Counted from the stretch's first letter, positions 22,755 through 34,577 are shown. The stretch is 64,000 nucleotides of DNA from Annulohypoxylon bovei var. microspora (GCA_022836615.1 MU405246.1:186001-250000); one strand, 5' to 3'. Notes: generated by a model from the sequence alone, not told the origin. Numbers and translations are program-made.

Positions 22755-23483
22755 GTTTTAGTATAAAAAAATCAATAATTTGTTAGTTAGAGTTCTGATT
22801 TAACTCTTTCTAAAGAATGAAATAGGGGTTTACTTCTAGTAGTACCTACAGCGAGCCCGTTGTTATATACCGACGTCAGAATGCATGTCGATTACCGTGT
22901 ACATAGATTGGTTCTCCAAGCTGTGGAACATTATTATATTGACAATAGTATCTAAAGTTATCAACCATAGGTACTCTTACGCGCATTGCTGCCGGGGTAA
23001 CTGTGATAACACCCCTACCCGTAGCACTTATCAGATGGAGATCACTTACAAACCTCCACTCTTGGATCTTGACACCACCACCTTTGAAATCATCATCTGT
23101 ATGCGTTTGTCGCTTGTATAGGCACTCGTGGATAATTATAGGTATCCGTGGAGGTTAAGTAGGTGAGATAGGTAGGTACCTATGTTTGGATTATTATATT
23201 AGCTTCATTGCCGTATTGCTGCAGGTTTGATACCTGGTATTATTCGCGTATTCGCGATTGTGGCAATACAAATATGAACGGTAACAATGACGTCGTAAGG
23301 ATATCTAGATCTATAGGCTAAGGGTCGCGGTATATATACAGGAAACGTCCCTTCATCTTAGGCGTGGAAGACATGTTAACGTTAGAACTCAACTCCTAAT
23401 TTAGTTGAGATCGAACGAAATTGGTGCAAATTGAACCCCCTGTTTAATAATTAGGTTAGCCACACGGGTTAAAAGTCGCCGAG
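22755..23483. other. Intergenic region with a degenerate repeat copy
   Basis: No supported gene. At about 23302-23375 lies a degenerate copy of a dispersed repeat (core GGGTCGCGGTATATATACAG) that also occurs near 37741 and 63058. Confidence 0.45.
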
Positions 23484-23705
23484 ATGGCGATTTATAATAC
23501 ATCAAACGATCCCAAGGAGACGGTGATTTGTAATGCATCAAACGATCCCAAGGAAATCGCGATTTGTAATACATCAAGCGATCTCAAGGAGATCTCGGGG
23601 TCCGTTCCGGACGAGGTCCTTTTTTCCTTAGCATATACCGGGTGGCATCGACTTTTCGACATTTGTTCTAAAAGTATATCTCAAGACGAACTTCTAAACC
23701 ATTAA
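23484..23705 (+). repeat. 36-bp minisatellite (3 units) within a short ORF
   Basis: Three tandem 36-bp units occupy 23487-23522, 23523-23558 and 23559-23594. They differ at a few positions and encode a 12-residue repeat, consensus ICNTSNDPKEIA. The ORF starts with ATG at 23484 and ends at 23705 (73 aa); its C-terminal half (FSLAYTGWHRLFDICSKS) is non-repetitive. No domain is recognised. It could be a small gene or simply a minisatellite that happens to be open in one frame. Confidence 0.5.
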
Positions 23706-23798
23706 CCGTGAAGAGCTTTGAAGTTCGAGGCTGAAAGACGATCAAGATACATAACTTGAACTTGGCTACCTTAAATTTGATCATCCCCCTAAAACATT

Positions 23799-25031
23799 AT
23801 GTCTCCTGAAGGAAACGTCCGGAAAACCTTTTTCCTAGGCGCTACTGGTAAATATATACCTATTTTATATTAGAAGCTTGTCGTGTAGTACCTTGATCAC
23901 AAGGGTGATTCAGGTTCTCAAGGCTATCCTAATCCCAATATTGTGGCGTTTTCAGTTATTAACGGGATCGACATGTAGGCTACGTTGGCGGAGAAGCCTT
24001 GAAGGTCATATTGGATCAATATCCTGGGCAGGAGCCGAACTTTTCTGTCTTAGTACGGGATCCAAAGAAAGGAGAATCGATAAAAGCCGTTTATCCTTAC
24101 ATAAGGGTTGTCTACGGCTCTCTCGATGACACTAAGCTCCTCGTCGACGAGTCCGCGCGGGCGGACATCGTCATGAATCTTGCAAACGCAGATCATATCT
24201 CAGCCGCCAATGCTATTGTTGATGGATTGAAACAGCGGTCTGCAGAGGGGAAAACCTCATTCTTCGTACACTGCAGTGGCGCAGGCATTTTGATGTATGA
24301 TGACATGCAGTCAGGAAAATACGGCGAACCTTCAAGCAAGGTGTACAATGATTGGGAGGGTCTCTCGGAGATGACATCTTTTCCCGATGATGCCCTTCAC
24401 CGCGATGTGGAAAAATTCGTTCTAGGAGCTAGCGAAGATGTCCGTATCAAAACGGCAGTCGTTTGTCCGCCTTTGATCTATGGCATTGGCCGCGGCTTGG
24501 GAAACAAGCGAAGCCTCCAGATCCCTCAGCTGATTGAAAGCTTCCTAAAGCGCGGCAAGGGGTTTCAGGTTGCCGAGGGCAAAGCCTATTGTAACAACGT
24601 GCACGTCCGCGACCTCTGCGGTTTGTTCGCTCTTTTTTTCAAAGAAGCTCTATCAGGAGAGAAGAACGAAGTCTGGGGAACTGATGGGTACTACTTTGCC
24701 GAAAGTGGCGAACATGTAAGTTTCTTTTATCAGTTCTTGGTAGAGGTCTACGTAACTGACGAATTCGGTGAAGGTCTGGGGAGACATTTCTACACAAATA
24801 GCCCAGATTGCTCATTCTAAGGGTCTCATTAAAGACGCAAGCATCGAGAAACTCTCTAACGAAGAAGTTGCGAAAATATCCCCCTGGGGAGGAGCGATAT
24901 GGGGCCAAAATAGTCGGTCCAGTGCCATCAGAGCTAAGAAACTTCTTGGCTGGGTTCCAAAGCAGCGAAGTCTGGAGGAACACCTTCCTGAAGCCATTGA
25001 TTTCGAAGCGAAGAGAATGCACCTCGTTTAA
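23799..25031 (+). CDS. NAD(P)-binding extended SDR / epimerase-like protein
   Basis: Deduced exons are 23799-23847, 23979-24715 and 24774-25031 (347 aa). The first intron (131 nt) splits the Rossmann glycine motif, which reads FFLGATGYVGGEAL after splicing. Other family marks are the strand RADIVMNLANADH, the substrate-domain segment VVCPPLIYGIGRG and the C-terminal helix LLGWVPKQRSLEEHLPEAI. The usual catalytic YxxxK is not obvious, so this may be an atypical SDR that binds NADP without canonical chemistry, as in NmrA- or isoflavone-reductase-like proteins. No biosynthetic partner lies beside it. Function is unknown beyond nucleotide binding. Confidence 0.82.
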
Positions 25032-25794
25032 CGATAGAAAATGGCTGGGTAGGAAATGTAGAGAATATGGAGAATTCCTCCGCGACTTGGCTACGAGAAG
25101 ATTGCGATATGATGGATCCACTCACTTGAAGCAATACTGTATCTCTATTTATTTTGATGACTACAATCGGTGTATCTAGTAAATAGATTGAATCGCAGAT
25201 TTTTTACCCATTTGGTGATATCTCCCTATGGATTTATTTGATTTTATTCTCCGCGTATCTGAACACGCAGTGAGCTCACTTACCCCTGAGCCCCTTAAAC
25301 CTCTAGCCCTAAAAAATATCGCGACAACACATATGGTTCTAACCCACTGTCTATCAATTCCTAGAGATAAAGGCGGCATATCAATTACTTTCAAAACACA
25401 ATTCCTTGTCATAGCCTTATCGCCAACCCCCAACAACACCATTTGGTCATATGCTCGGTTGCATCGCGACTGGAACCTCGTATCCTTGAAGTACCAAAGG
25501 TGGGGGCGAGGAACAACCCTAGCAAGTATATGAGAAAACTTGGCTCAAATATATAAACGTATTTTGAAGATCAACTAAAATTCTACCTGTGCAGTTAGTA
25601 GATTTAACTCTGTGTCCTAGGATCGAATTCTGTTCATATACAGCTCTACGTGAAACGGATTGCTGCCTCTATCCAGGTATCTGTATCTTTCAAGCAGCTG
25701 GAAGATGCGGAAGAATGACATGATTAACACTTCGCGGAGGCTGCGAAGTGTGATATCCGAAAGCTATGCTCATTCAAATAACCACCTGGGCATT
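25032..25794. other. Intergenic region
   Basis: No supported gene. A short GC palindrome occurs at about 25730-25750 just before the MITE. Confidence 0.45.
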
Positions 25795-25923
25795 CAGAAT
25801 GGAGTCATGTTAAGTGTCCCATGTGAGTAGTACTGTGTATTTCGTTATCCCATAGACACTAAAATCTGTATGAAGAAACACAGTGTTATTCGTACATGGG
25901 ACACTTAATTTGACTCCATTCTG
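25795..25923. mobile_element. 129-bp MITE with near-complete hairpin structure
   Basis: The terminal inverted repeats begin CAGAATGGAGTCA and continue through TTAAGTGTCCCATGT on both arms (about 28 of 30 positions matching). The similarity extends inward, so nearly the whole element can fold. It is flanked by a direct repeat GGCATT (25789-25794 and 25924-25929). If the terminal CTG is counted as target, the duplication is 9 bp (CTGGGCATT at 25786-25794 and 25921-25929), which would suggest a MULE-type element. It is non-coding. Confidence 0.8.
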
Positions 25924-26435
25924 GGCATTGTATCGTGGCAGGACTGCTTATTGAAGCATGTGTGGACGATGGTAAAATGTGACAGCATAGTAGTAGCCTT
26001 TTGAACAAATCACCTGCCATGAGCTGTCAGCATATCATAGCAAAACTTCAAATCTCGTCCTAAGTCACAACAGCACTGTAAGCGTGAAAGTATAGGTTCA
26101 TGTTCATTTCAGCGCACACCCTTCAACCAGCCGCCTGTGATACCGAGTACGTGCGTATCAAGGGGCCAACGACATATCCCCTAGCAAATAAAGCTTAACA
26201 CACAACTCCAGACACCGACTATGCGCGGATGTGACGAGGGTATATCACAGAACGTCGAAACCCGGATGCTCAGAACAGGCCCATCCATCCGTCCGCCCAT
26301 CCGTAGGTATGTATGTACCTATGTATGCGAATATCATCAGGTCGTCCAAGTCGTAAACATCGCAGACCAAGCCTCCTCGATCCGTGGAATGCGATACCGA
26401 CTTGCACATCATCATCACCACCACACCAACCCCGC
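25924..26435. other. Intergenic region downstream of the CNB/F-box/LRR gene
   Basis: About 510 bp with no coding signal that I can support; it should contain the 3' untranslated region of the minus-strand gene that ends at 26436. Confidence 0.5.
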
Positions 26436-29435
26436 TCAGCGCAGCCCGCCCGCCCCTTTCTCGACCACGAACGCAACACCAGGCCTCCCGTGGCGGTCCA
26501 CGCTGCGCGAGCTATTGCTCCGCGGCGAGAGCACGCTCGTGCGGCCCGGCGACAGCGCTTCCGCCCTCGGGCTCGCAACCGGGCTCGTAACCGGGGTCGA
26601 GACCAGACTCGCGCCGTCGTCGCCGCCACGCTCGTCGTATCCCCAGCGCGCGACGCCGCCGGCGCGGATCCAGGCCTCGAGGTTGCGGCACTGGCTGACG
26701 TCAACCCAGGCGAGGCTCGCGCAGCCGTCGAGGACGCTCTCGATGCCGCTAGCCGTGACGCGGACGCACCCGCGAACGCTGAGGCGCTCGAGGTCGTTGA
26801 GGTGCAGGGCGACGCAGGCGAGGCTGTTGTCGCTGACGGCGCTGCCGCAGAAGGCCATGCGCAGCTCGCGCAGCTGGGGCAGGCCGAGGGCGACGACCTC
26901 GGTGGCGGTGTCGGACAGCGCGCAGCAGAAGGACAGGTCGAGGTGGGTCAGCGACTTGGCCGCGTGCACGAGCGCCACCACCGCGTTGTCCGACAGGTAC
27001 GTGCAGTCCGCCAGGCACAGGCGCGACAGCCGCGCGAACCGGAACGGCGCCCACGACTGGAACCCCGCGTCCGTGATCGACGTGCAGCGCGTGAGCGACA
27101 GCCGCTCTAGCCGCTGCGAGGCGTGCGCCGCCATGTGCGCCATCGACCGGTCCGTGATGTGCTTGCAGTACGACAGGTTCAGCCGCTTGAGCTTCGGGCA
27201 GCCGATCACGGTGCCCGGGGGCGGGAGGACTATGGTCTGCGTCTGGGGCTTCTGCTGCTGCGCTTGTTGCTGCCCCTGCTTCTGTCCTTGCTGTTGTCCT
27301 TGCTGCTGCTGTTGGGCTCGCAGGCGTGCGGCAGCGGTAGAGTTCGATATTATGACCTGCTTTGCGGTTTGCGGAGCGTGCTCGGGCACGACCCAGCCGA
27401 CGACTCGGGCTAGGAGGTTATCGCCTACCTTGCGACAATTACTCCAATCGACCTCTTCCAGACCCTTCGCATTGTCGCTCATATCCAAAATCTGGTTGGC
27501 CGAGACATCCCATACGGACTTCATTCGCCAGGTCTTGATATTCTTGCCGCAGACTTTCCAGAGTGCCGAGAAGCCTTCGTCGGTGATGTGGAAGCAGTTA
27601 CTTATATCGATCAGTAGTGGTCGCGGTCCGAGGAATGGCGCGATTATGTTGACGAGGGCATCGTCCGTCACGAAGCGGTTATACGCTGATAGATCCACGT
27701 GAGTACATAATTTCGGTGACGTGGCGAGAAGATGGCGCATGTGAGAAGAGAGCTGTCTTAGGCGAATAAGCTCGGCCAGGTCGAGGAATTGGAATATTGT
27801 CACTAGGATATCGTCAGGAAGGAGAGGTTCCTGACTCGGATGTGGCCGACTGGGTAATATCTTGGCCTTCTTGGCCGGAACTTCTGAGTCTGGAGACATC
27901 GATACGATTGGAAACCTGGCCGAAGAGGTGTCAATCATGCGTAATCGCAAACCATTGGTGATAGGGGTACCAGGAGATTCGGTAGGTGGTGCTGGTGGAG
28001 CGAGAGATCCACGTCGGCGGTTTCGTAGATTTTCCATATCAACACTTAGGTATGGATCTGGATCTTTTGGCTCCATCTGATCTGATTCATCTTTGACTGG
28101 CGACGCAGGTTTAGAGGGCGTAGTAAAGGTAACCTTGGGCGTAGGTCCCGATCCTGTAGGTGTGGAAGGTGATGCGATATGATGTTCTGCGTCTTTCATC
28201 TCAATATCGTCATCTTTCTGTCCGATTCGAGTTTTCGCTGTATCTTCAACCTGTTTTCTTATATCGGGAGGGCATCGCTTCCATAGCTCATCTAAAGCCT
28301 CCCCGCTAATCATGAGACATTCGACGGCCGTGATGGATCTAACAGTCGCGGTTCGTCGAACCGACAGGCCTAAGCTAGCAACCTCTCCAAAATACTGTCC
28401 TTGTCTTAGACGTGGTCTGATTAAAGATGATCTTGTTATCCTTTTCTCTTGCTTCCCTCCAGGAGCCTCATGGATCACTTCAGCCTCGCCTCGCACAATG
28501 AAGAAAATCTCATTTCCACCTGATCCCTGCCTTATTATGTCTGTAAAGGGGGAATAAGTTTTGGGTTGCGCGCTCATCCCAAGAAAATGGAGGATATCGG
28601 GAGGCAGTGTCGAGAATAACGGGAGCTCTTTAAGCGTCTGCCGTACATTTACAAGACCACTTCCTAGTGCGCTTCCTGCCGCCGCGTCTTCAATAGCGCC
28701 TGGACTCGGCGATTTCCTTTTCTTTGAGTTTAATACGGCCCCCTCCTTGATAACGCCGACTTCTCCCATAGAAACTTTACCGGGAACAGGTTCTCGAACT
28801 GTGATTATCCCCTTGGCGACCTTGAGACTGCGCCCATTCTCCTGGCGTTTTTTGTTGAGGATAGTTAGTCGTTCGTGCGCCTCCTCTCTAATCGCCTTCT
28901 CCATATCCGGGAACTTGGGTAACTCCAGATGGAGATCCTCTTTCTTGAGCACAAGAAGAAGGCATTTCGTGCGCGCGATGATGGTGGCGGTTCGAGGCAT
29001 ATCCATAAGAACGCCAATCTCGCCAAAGAAGGCGCCTGGTTTTAGCTCGGCGTATACCGCCTCACCGTCCCGCGAAGTTACACCAACTACGCCCCTAACC
29101 AGCCAGTACATCGCTTTTGCTTCGTCGCCCTCGGTCAAGATATGGTCATGTGCGGCGTGGACCTGGGGTCTCAGATGCTTGCCGATAGCGACGAGGAACT
29201 CCTCGGGAGCTGACATGAAGAGTGGGAAAGACCTCATACGATCGAGCAGATCCAGCGGCATATCAGGTATGGTCGAGGCCGTGAGTGGCGAGGGACGTAT
29301 CGGCCGGGTCGGGTTCGTCTCGCTGTTGAATGACCTAATCAAGGACGCGGAATCCGGAGGCTGGCCATTAGCCGGGTGGTGGGCCAAGGCCCTATAGGGC
29401 GAAGGCGGAGAGTGCGGGACTCTATTCCGCCTCAT
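26436..29435 (-). CDS. Two cyclic-nucleotide-binding domains + F-box + leucine-rich-repeat protein
   Basis: A single-exon gene of 999 aa. The first CNB domain spans about 68-180, with a canonical phosphate-binding cassette (FGEIGVLMDMPRTATI, Glu139 and Arg148). The second spans about 270-385, with FGEVASLGLSVRRTATV. A disordered region (400-530) precedes an F-box (about 537-575, LLPDDILVTIFQFLDLAELI). Cysteine-containing leucine-rich repeats (LxLxxCxxIxD type) follow from about 605 to 920, interrupted by a Gln-rich insert (708-728). The F-box would bind Skp1, making this a candidate SCF ligase subunit, with the LRR choosing substrates and the CNB domains possibly sensing cAMP. I recall this architecture as conserved in filamentous fungi. 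cAMP binding is an inference from the intact cassettes. Confidence 0.9.
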   Translation of the reverse strand: MRRNRVPHSPPSPYRALAHHPANGQPPDSASLIRSFNSETNPTRPIRPSPLTASTIPDMPLDLLDRMRSFPLFMSAPEEFLVAIGKHLRPQVHAAHDHILTEGDEAKAMYWLVRGVVGVTSRDGEAVYAELKPGAFFGEIGVLMDMPRTATIIARTKCLLLVLKKEDLHLELPKFPDMEKAIREEAHERLTILNKKRQENGRSLKVAKGIITVREPVPGKVSMGEVGVIKEGAVLNSKKRKSPSPGAIEDAAAGSALGSGLVNVRQTLKELPLFSTLPPDILHFLGMSAQPKTYSPFTDIIRQGSGGNEIFFIVRGEAEVIHEAPGGKQEKRITRSSLIRPRLRQGQYFGEVASLGLSVRRTATVRSITAVECLMISGEALDELWKRCPPDIRKQVEDTAKTRIGQKDDDIEMKDAEHHIASPSTPTGSGPTPKVTFTTPSKPASPVKDESDQMEPKDPDPYLSVDMENLRNRRRGSLAPPAPPTESPGTPITNGLRLRMIDTSSARFPIVSMSPDSEVPAKKAKILPSRPHPSQEPLLPDDILVTIFQFLDLAELIRLRQLSSHMRHLLATSPKLCTHVDLSAYNRFVTDDALVNIIAPFLGPRPLLIDISNCFHITDEGFSALWKVCGKNIKTWRMKSVWDVSANQILDMSDNAKGLEEVDWSNCRKVGDNLLARVVGWVVPEHAPQTAKQVIISNSTAAARLRAQQQQQGQQQGQKQGQQQAQQQKPQTQTIVLPPPGTVIGCPKLKRLNLSYCKHITDRSMAHMAAHASQRLERLSLTRCTSITDAGFQSWAPFRFARLSRLCLADCTYLSDNAVVALVHAAKSLTHLDLSFCCALSDTATEVVALGLPQLRELRMAFCGSAVSDNSLACVALHLNDLERLSVRGCVRVTASGIESVLDGCASLAWVDVSQCRNLEAWIRAGGVARWGYDERGGDDGASLVSTPVTSPVASPRAEALSPGRTSVLSPRSNSSRSVDRHGRPGVAFVVEKGAGGLR

Positions 29436-32400
29436 GGCTACTGAGTGAGCCCTGGCGTCAAAGCCTAATATGTTTACTTCTTATAGTACCTAGTTTCAGA
29501 TCCCGAGAGACCGTGTATTCAGTCCTTTACCTCCTCGACGGCGGGTATTGGTTTGAGGTCACCTCGAGTGTCTCTAAATTGAGGGGAAAGCTTCGTCTGG
29601 TACTTTAGGCAAGGAACGGTTCATGCTACAGCCTGGCGAGAGTTTCCCATGCAGCGGCGCCAAAAGACGGGGTGCGGGTTTTTGGGATCCTTCTTTATGA
29701 CACCCTCAATCTGTCATGTGGAGAGCGTCGATCTTGGTTGAAACCAGAGCGGAAGCACGGGAGCTAGAGTAATATGTCGGAACTACGTCTGTGAGGTCGA
29801 GCTTCTTAACGCTAGAGGCGTCCGGCGTCATTAGTAGGATACCGCACAAGGCCGACTCGACTCGTGCTCCAGGGAGGTTTTGGGGAAACTATCAGTCCAA
29901 GAAACGAGGATACATGGCGGGGGAGCGCAGTCGCGTGCTTAAGGATTCGGGGTACGGTTTCGTGGAGTAGGTAGGTATGTTAACAGATTGTTTAATATTG
30001 ATCCTAATCGCAGGCGGGGGGATATTGGTTAGTATTGGTTCGTATTGGTTCTTGTCTTCGCAATATGGATTGGGAAAAGTCGCATAACCAATTAAAAACT
30101 TACAGTGAATCGCACGTCTAACTTGTCGGTAGGTAAGCTTTTAGAACCTTTCGAAGTTCAATTAACCCCCGGTGACAGAAAATGGAGAGTGGAGGAGGCG
30201 GAGTAGTGGAGAGAGGCGCGCAGAGACAAATTCGTGGGTTATCAATCCAAAACGCCCAACATCGACAAGAGGCGCAACTATTTACCGAGAGTACTACTTC
30301 GTAGGGGCAACGTTGTTTTCGATAGATCCCTAGTGCGCAATACGTACGTAGGAATGAAGGTGAGAGAAAAGAAGAGGAGAGAGGAAAGTTCGGGTTATCC
30401 GTTATCCTTAGATCTACGTCCTTTTTCAGGGGTGAAGCTGACTAGGACTACAAACAACAACGATAGCAACAACAAACATTTCAAGGTAGAGGAAAAAAGC
30501 TAGCCTAGGAACATGATAAAAAGGAAAACTCAGTTGTGGTGCGAGAGCCTAAATTATGATGTGCATGTATGCGAGACGACGTCTCTTTGTCGTATGCGAC
30601 TTTTGTCGCGCGCAGTGCATCTGCAGAAAACCGCAGCCTGATGCGGGATCGTAGAAGCCGGCTGCTAGTTAGTAGTTAGTAGTCGGTGTGTGTTAGGTGT
30701 TAGATGACTATGATTATGTCAATCAAGGAAAAGCGGCGGAGGCACACACAGGCTGTCGAAAATGCTGTGTCGAGGACCGTAGGGCCAAAAATGACGAGAG
30801 TCTGAGACAAGCCCGTCGAGCTGATGCGGATCTACCCCGAAGTGTGGGTGGAGAGCGGGGCCTCGTTCTTCATCGACTTCTATTCGTCAATATCCCTCTT
30901 GTATTGTTTTCTCTAGATACAAGATAGGTCTAGCACAAGAGGATTTTGGAGATCATTAGCTTTCTGTGGGCGACCAGCTTCCGCACGGAGCGCATGCTGG
31001 CGCCGAAACGACCCCTCCATGCTTGAGATCCTCTAGAGCCGTCTCGTCTCGACGAGGGCTTGTCGGTTACTAAGTTTAGTACCTAGCTGAAGGGTTCACG
31101 ACTGCCGGGGTGGTACCTGTCTTACTCCTATCTATGTAAGATCCGATATTTAGAAGACAACAACACCACCACAGATCGAAGAACATGATGTAGTATCATG
31201 AAGATTGTTTCCAAAAACAAATGAATGCACGATATGAAGAGTGAGTATGATAAATATCCCTACCTACAGTATACTAAAAAGTTCTTGTCCTTGAAGTGAA
31301 GGCTTCAGTATGGTCAAGAAACCGAAGACTTCGCTCATCAACTAAACTATTCTAGTCCCTTGCAAACTGGCATCATCTTGGCGAAACACAATATAAGCTC
31401 GCCAGGCTCACCACTCTCTAAATAGATGTTTAGCTTCTATACTTGAGCAGCGAAAGTTTGCAACCAGAGTCATCTCCAACAAGCTTCCAATCGGTGGCGG
31501 GCTACAGCCTGCAGCAAAATGTAAGCGTGGCAATTACTCATTTACCACACGCCGTTCTCTAAATCTATTTATACTACGGATAGCAAAGGAAGCCAAGAGA
31601 AAAAGAGAAAAAATGAGGCGAAACAGTACGAAACAGATAACCACATCGTGGGTTTAGCAATTAGTGTTAGGCGTCCAAAGCCACGTGGCAAGAAATTCCT
31701 ATCGAATACAACAAAAGGTGGCATTCTTCATAGCACGTCGAGGCGACTAAGCCAATTCACCTGGTAATGATTTACAAGGAACTTTTGAGGCGTCCAACAG
31801 GATATCTCGAATTACTGTAACCAAGCTACTTTATCAAATCCCGGTCGGCGATCTTGCGGGTTACATCTTATTACTTTCCCCCTGCGTTCTGTTAATCACC
31901 TTCTATGTAAATAATACCCTTGCGAATCGAGGGGGTTGCCACCCCACGGCCAAGAGGGCTGTTTGACTTTGATGGGCTTCGAGAAGAATTCTAGCGCTAT
32001 TTCCCCCACCATCGTTCCGTTCAGACCATGGTGCCGTGCATAGTGCTTAGTGGGCACGTACCAGGTGAGCCATAGTGGTGTAACATCCATGGATCTGGAT
32101 ACCTGGTAGGTACCTAGGTAGGTAGGTATTCAGGCTCAACATTCCCCAGAGCAGCTAAAGAATGAAATCAAGTCGTTAAAGTATGTATGAATCTCCTAGA
32201 TAAACCACGGACTCAAGGCATCTGCATTGATACCGAGACAGTTGAGAACTAAGTCTTGCCTCCAATTGTCCTGTTATAATAGTTCCACAACGGGAAGGTG
32301 CAGATTCAATTCGAACTCCCTATTTGATAGTAGTAGTAGTGTTATCTTGGCAAATATACCCCTATAAGACTAAGTCTAACTTCTAGAACATCACGGGAAG

Positions 32401-33330
32401 ATCGTCAAAATGGAAGGTAGTGAGGCTCTTTAGCAAGCTAGGGGTGGATGTATCTCGTGTTAGTAACATCGTCCTTGTTTTTAAGACTCGGGTCAGTTCG
32501 AGTTTCATTTTCAATGTTACGAACTTTCCAACTTGTGACTAACTTAGATACGAGCCTACGATCCATGTTGATGAGAATGACGATGAAGTTAGGCAGACCA
32601 CTAAGACGACGGATACATACCTAGAGTCTAGATTCAATCACCATTGCCGCTATTCTTATTTAGTGGGTAGATTGCCCCAGAGAATTTGATACAGTAAAAT
32701 AGCATGTCCATACTAGGTAATAGTACGGCAGATATGAAGAAGCTTGAATAATCCTATCAAACAGCTAAAGGTATCCACACTCTTCTCAAGTCGAAGCAAG
32801 CATGGGTAGTCTAATCCTCCTCCTCCTAATTCCATGGCGCTAACGAGAACATAAGGCAATGCTGGAGTTATTTCTCATTGAATTCCCTTCTCGCCCCGTT
32901 TAGCGACTCCTAGGTGATCTAATATAGTATTAAGAGGGCTAAGCATGAGCATCGTGCTAGCTTCGCTCTCGGGTATGATGCCCGATCTTCTGAGGCTTCA
33001 TGTTTGGGCTTGCTGCAATATGTGTCCCATTCACATTTGAGGCGTATTCATACCACCGTAGAAGTATAAGTCGATTTAAGCCGTCACGTCCCGTGCCGAG
33101 AGGGTCAAGTATGTTGCGTATGTTGCGATGCTAGAGGCGGGAACGGGACGGATGCGCGTTGCCGAAGTTGAAAATCCATGAGCAGAGTCCAAGGATTGCT
33201 CTCTGTAGACGTATGTACCTATGTAAGAAGCCGGTGGCTCAACGCCACCAAGTAGAAATATCGACAAGGAGGGCAATAGTCGACGCTGTGAGTACCCGTG
33301 TATTTGGCAATTATTTTCTTCGATTATCCC
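29436..33330. other. 3.9-kb gene-poor region
   Basis: No supported gene on either strand; short ORFs (for example 30697-30927 and 31896-32090) show no domain or composition cue. The first 700 bp should hold the promoter and 5' UTR of the CNB/F-box/LRR gene. TAGG/CCTA-type short repeats occur near 32100. Confidence 0.5.
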
Positions 33331-33561
33331 TTAAGCTCCCATTCCACAAATACCATAGTTGCAGTTTATATCGTTCCCTATGTTGCAACACATTGATCCG
33401 CCGGCACAGAAACAACCCGTCGGCATAAGGGTCGATTCTTTCAAGTCACTCAACATGACCTTTCTGGTTATCTTCCTATCGAAAGGGGGATATTGGTTTG
33501 GGAGGGCGAATACTGCGGCGCCCATCAGAGCAGCCCAGAACGATATATTTGAAGGGCGCAT
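33331..33561 (-). CDS. Small secreted cysteine-rich protein (effector-like)
   Basis: A single-exon ORF of 76 aa. The N-terminal 20 residues form a signal peptide (MRPSNISFWAALMGAAVFAL), followed by a short polar propeptide containing a dibasic RK and then a compact C-terminal domain with six cysteines (CFCAGGSMCCNIGNDINC then CNYGIC, the two quotations sharing one Cys), enough for three disulfides. Length, secretion signal and Cys content match fungal small secreted proteins, including effectors and antimicrobial peptides. No family is recognised. It stands alone in a gene-poor stretch with no close neighbour. Coding potential is inferred from the signal-plus-Cys pattern only. Confidence 0.55.
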   Translation of the reverse strand: MRPSNISFWAALMGAAVFALPNQYPPFDRKITRKVMLSDLKESTLMPTGCFCAGGSMCCNIGNDINCNYGICGMGA

Positions 33562-34577
33562 ATTTCTCGAAAAGATAGTTTAACAATTTGACTGTGTAAG
33601 TAGGGAGGTAGGTAGGTGGTAGACGAGGGCTGATGGTATGTTATCGCGAGTGTAACTTTAAAACAGGGGTCTTCTAGGTTAAAACCAACCAACAACTATT
33701 ACCTATTTTATAAGAGAACCAAGGTAAATAAATACGACAAACGGTGCCATAGAAGATGTCAACCAATTTGAGGAGCCGGCACTAGTCAATATATCTAAAC
33801 TTAATCGGAGAAGGTCGCCTTATGAATACGAAAAGTTATTAAACTTGATCGCTGTGTCGAAGTTTTAGCATACCCGTAGAGCCCGGCCCCCATAAATATC
33901 TACAAGGAATAGGCTAGCAGATTTCGCCTAACAAATGGAGGCACGGATTCAATGGATTATACACATCCCTACGTGTAAAACTTCGATGTGACTGAACAAA
34001 GAAAACATCTACACAAGGAATCCAATTACATCACCTTGTTACTGTGTAATCCACCGAAAACAACTATGCCTGGAAAAGATCAACTTGATAGCCTTAATCC
34101 TTCAAGCAGTTGGTATTAGGTCCCTGCAGCCTTACCACCCTACCAAATAGACTAAAAGGGGACGTGCGGAATCCACCATGTCTCCCTGCGATCGATATTG
34201 AAACCCGAGAAGTCAAAAACCGACTTTAACTAGGCACCTACTTAGTAGGTTACATTATATCGTGTTTTTCATTCTTGGAGAGTGGAAAATAAGATACCTC
34301 ATTATACCCCTCGTCAAAAGAGAAACTTGAAATTGGTTACAATTAGCCATTTTAGAGAAAGGGGTAAAACTAGAAGGTCGAAATATACCTAGCGCTAGTT
34401 ATAGGTAACAGGTAACTTAATGAAATACGAAAATGGGTTGAAACCCGACTATTGGTTCAAAGGGTGTGTAACTACTTATTTAAATATTGAAGCATTTACC
34501 TTTTTAAATCAGTAGGTAGTAGTATCAGTAATATGTAAGTAGTTGATACCATCATTAGGCAAGTAAAAAAAGAAAGA
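33562..34577. other. Intergenic region
   Basis: About 1 kb with no coding signal, ending at the tRNA gene. Confidence 0.5.

Noticed and set aside
26221..27702. Long plus-strand ORFs (up to 493 codons) opposite the CNB/F-box/LRR gene
   Set aside because: They are antisense shadows of a GC-rich coding region; the minus strand has clear domains over the same bases, and the plus-strand products are Arg/Ala-rich without family resemblance.
28561..29397. 278-codon plus-strand ORF
   Set aside because: Antisense to the N-terminal part of the CNB/F-box/LRR gene, with no domain signal.
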